Assembly (NCBI GenBank): GCA_031271275.1
Contig: JAISWA010000145.1
Span: forward strand, 1 to 5,194
Direction: 5' to 3'
Length of the DNA: 5,194 nt
Source: Clostridiales bacterium
GTDB lineage: Bacteria; Bacillota; Clostridia; Lachnospirales; WQUN01
This document shows, piece after piece, positions 5,004 to 5,194 of this stretch. A program made the translations under genes and the position numbers. Every line of letters starts with the position of its first letter. Position 1 is the first letter of the stretch. A model generated the notes under the pieces. The model made no database searches and had not been told where the DNA came from. It worked only from the letters and a program-made list of their open reading frames with translations.

Positions 5004-5194
5004 TACATCCGCTGCGGCGAGCGTACCCCGAGCAGGGCGAGGCCGCCGCGCAAAACCGCGCGCACCGCGTCGGTAAGCGCAAGCCGCGCACCGCGCAAGA
5101 CGGGCTCGTCCACAATGACGGTGTGGGCGTGGTAGAACTTGTTAAACGCCTGCGCCACCGCCACCAAATGCCGGGCGATTAAAAACGGCTCGTA
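5003..5194 (-). CDS. argS: Arginyl-tRNA synthetase, C-terminal end (partial)
   Basis: The last 63 codons are present and the gene continues past the window edge. The translation starts YEPFLIARHLV, then AQAFNKFYHAH, then LRGARLALTDAVRAVLRGGLALLGV, and ends SPQRM. These are the conserved final helices of the DALR anticodon-binding domain of class I arginyl-tRNA synthetases, including the near-invariant AQAFNKFYH segment and the terminal P-x-R-M. The enzyme charges tRNA-Arg with arginine in the cytoplasm. The TAA stop (complement of 5003-5005) shares its last base with the end of the MITE-like element. No independent terminator is visible between argS and that element. Confidence 0.93.
   Translation of the reverse strand, partial: YEPFLIARHLVAVAQAFNKFYHAHTVIVDEPVLRGARLALTDAVRAVLRGGLALLGVRSPQRM

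Noticed and set aside
4952..5182. 76-residue plus-strand reading frame
   Set aside because: It runs antisense through the MITE-like element and the conserved argS 3' end.

Overview
The window looks like chromosome from an endospore-forming member of the Clostridia (Bacillota). Three adjacent minus-strand genes point to this: a SpoIIQ-like degenerate M23 protein, a Veg-family protein and a SipL-like spore morphogenesis protein (three DUF3794/SPOCS repeats plus a C-terminal LysM). Shine-Dalgarno sites are strong, and the promoter-like sites fit sigma-A, sigma-E and sigma-F consensus. Coding DNA is moderately GC-rich while intergenic DNA is AT-rich. Species cannot be named from the sequence.

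All five genes read on the minus strand, so transcription runs from high to low coordinates: argS 3' end (5194-5003), a 163-bp MITE-like palindromic element (5003-4841), a B-box zinc-finger membrane protein (4754-4062), a 31-bp direct repeat array (4055-3872), a terminator (3834-3807), a sigma-F-like promoter (3797-3769), a long structured leader, the spoIIQ-like gene (3620-2676), a terminator, a sigma-A-like promoter (2558-2530), veg (2411-2169), a sigma-E-like promoter (2154-2126), the sipL-like gene (2089-506), a terminator (456-416), and a second array of the same repeat family with inverted-unit architecture (362-54). Positions 1-53 are AT-rich and hold nothing I can identify.

The central 2.2-3.8 kb make a compact sporulation module. 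The SpoIIQ-like protein would act at the forespore membrane and SipL in the mother cell at the base of the coat. The best promoter match before each gene is the factor expected for that compartment: sigma-F for the forespore and sigma-E for the mother cell. Veg sits between them behind a near-consensus housekeeping promoter. The SpoIIQ-like protein has lost the usual M23 zinc and catalytic histidines, so a structural, non-enzymatic role is inferred.

The least explained material is non-coding: two repeat arrays sharing one core but built differently, a nested inverted repeat in the spoIIQ leader, and a palindromic element whose end coincides with the argS stop codon. I see no sign of a defence, CRISPR or other novel multi-gene system.
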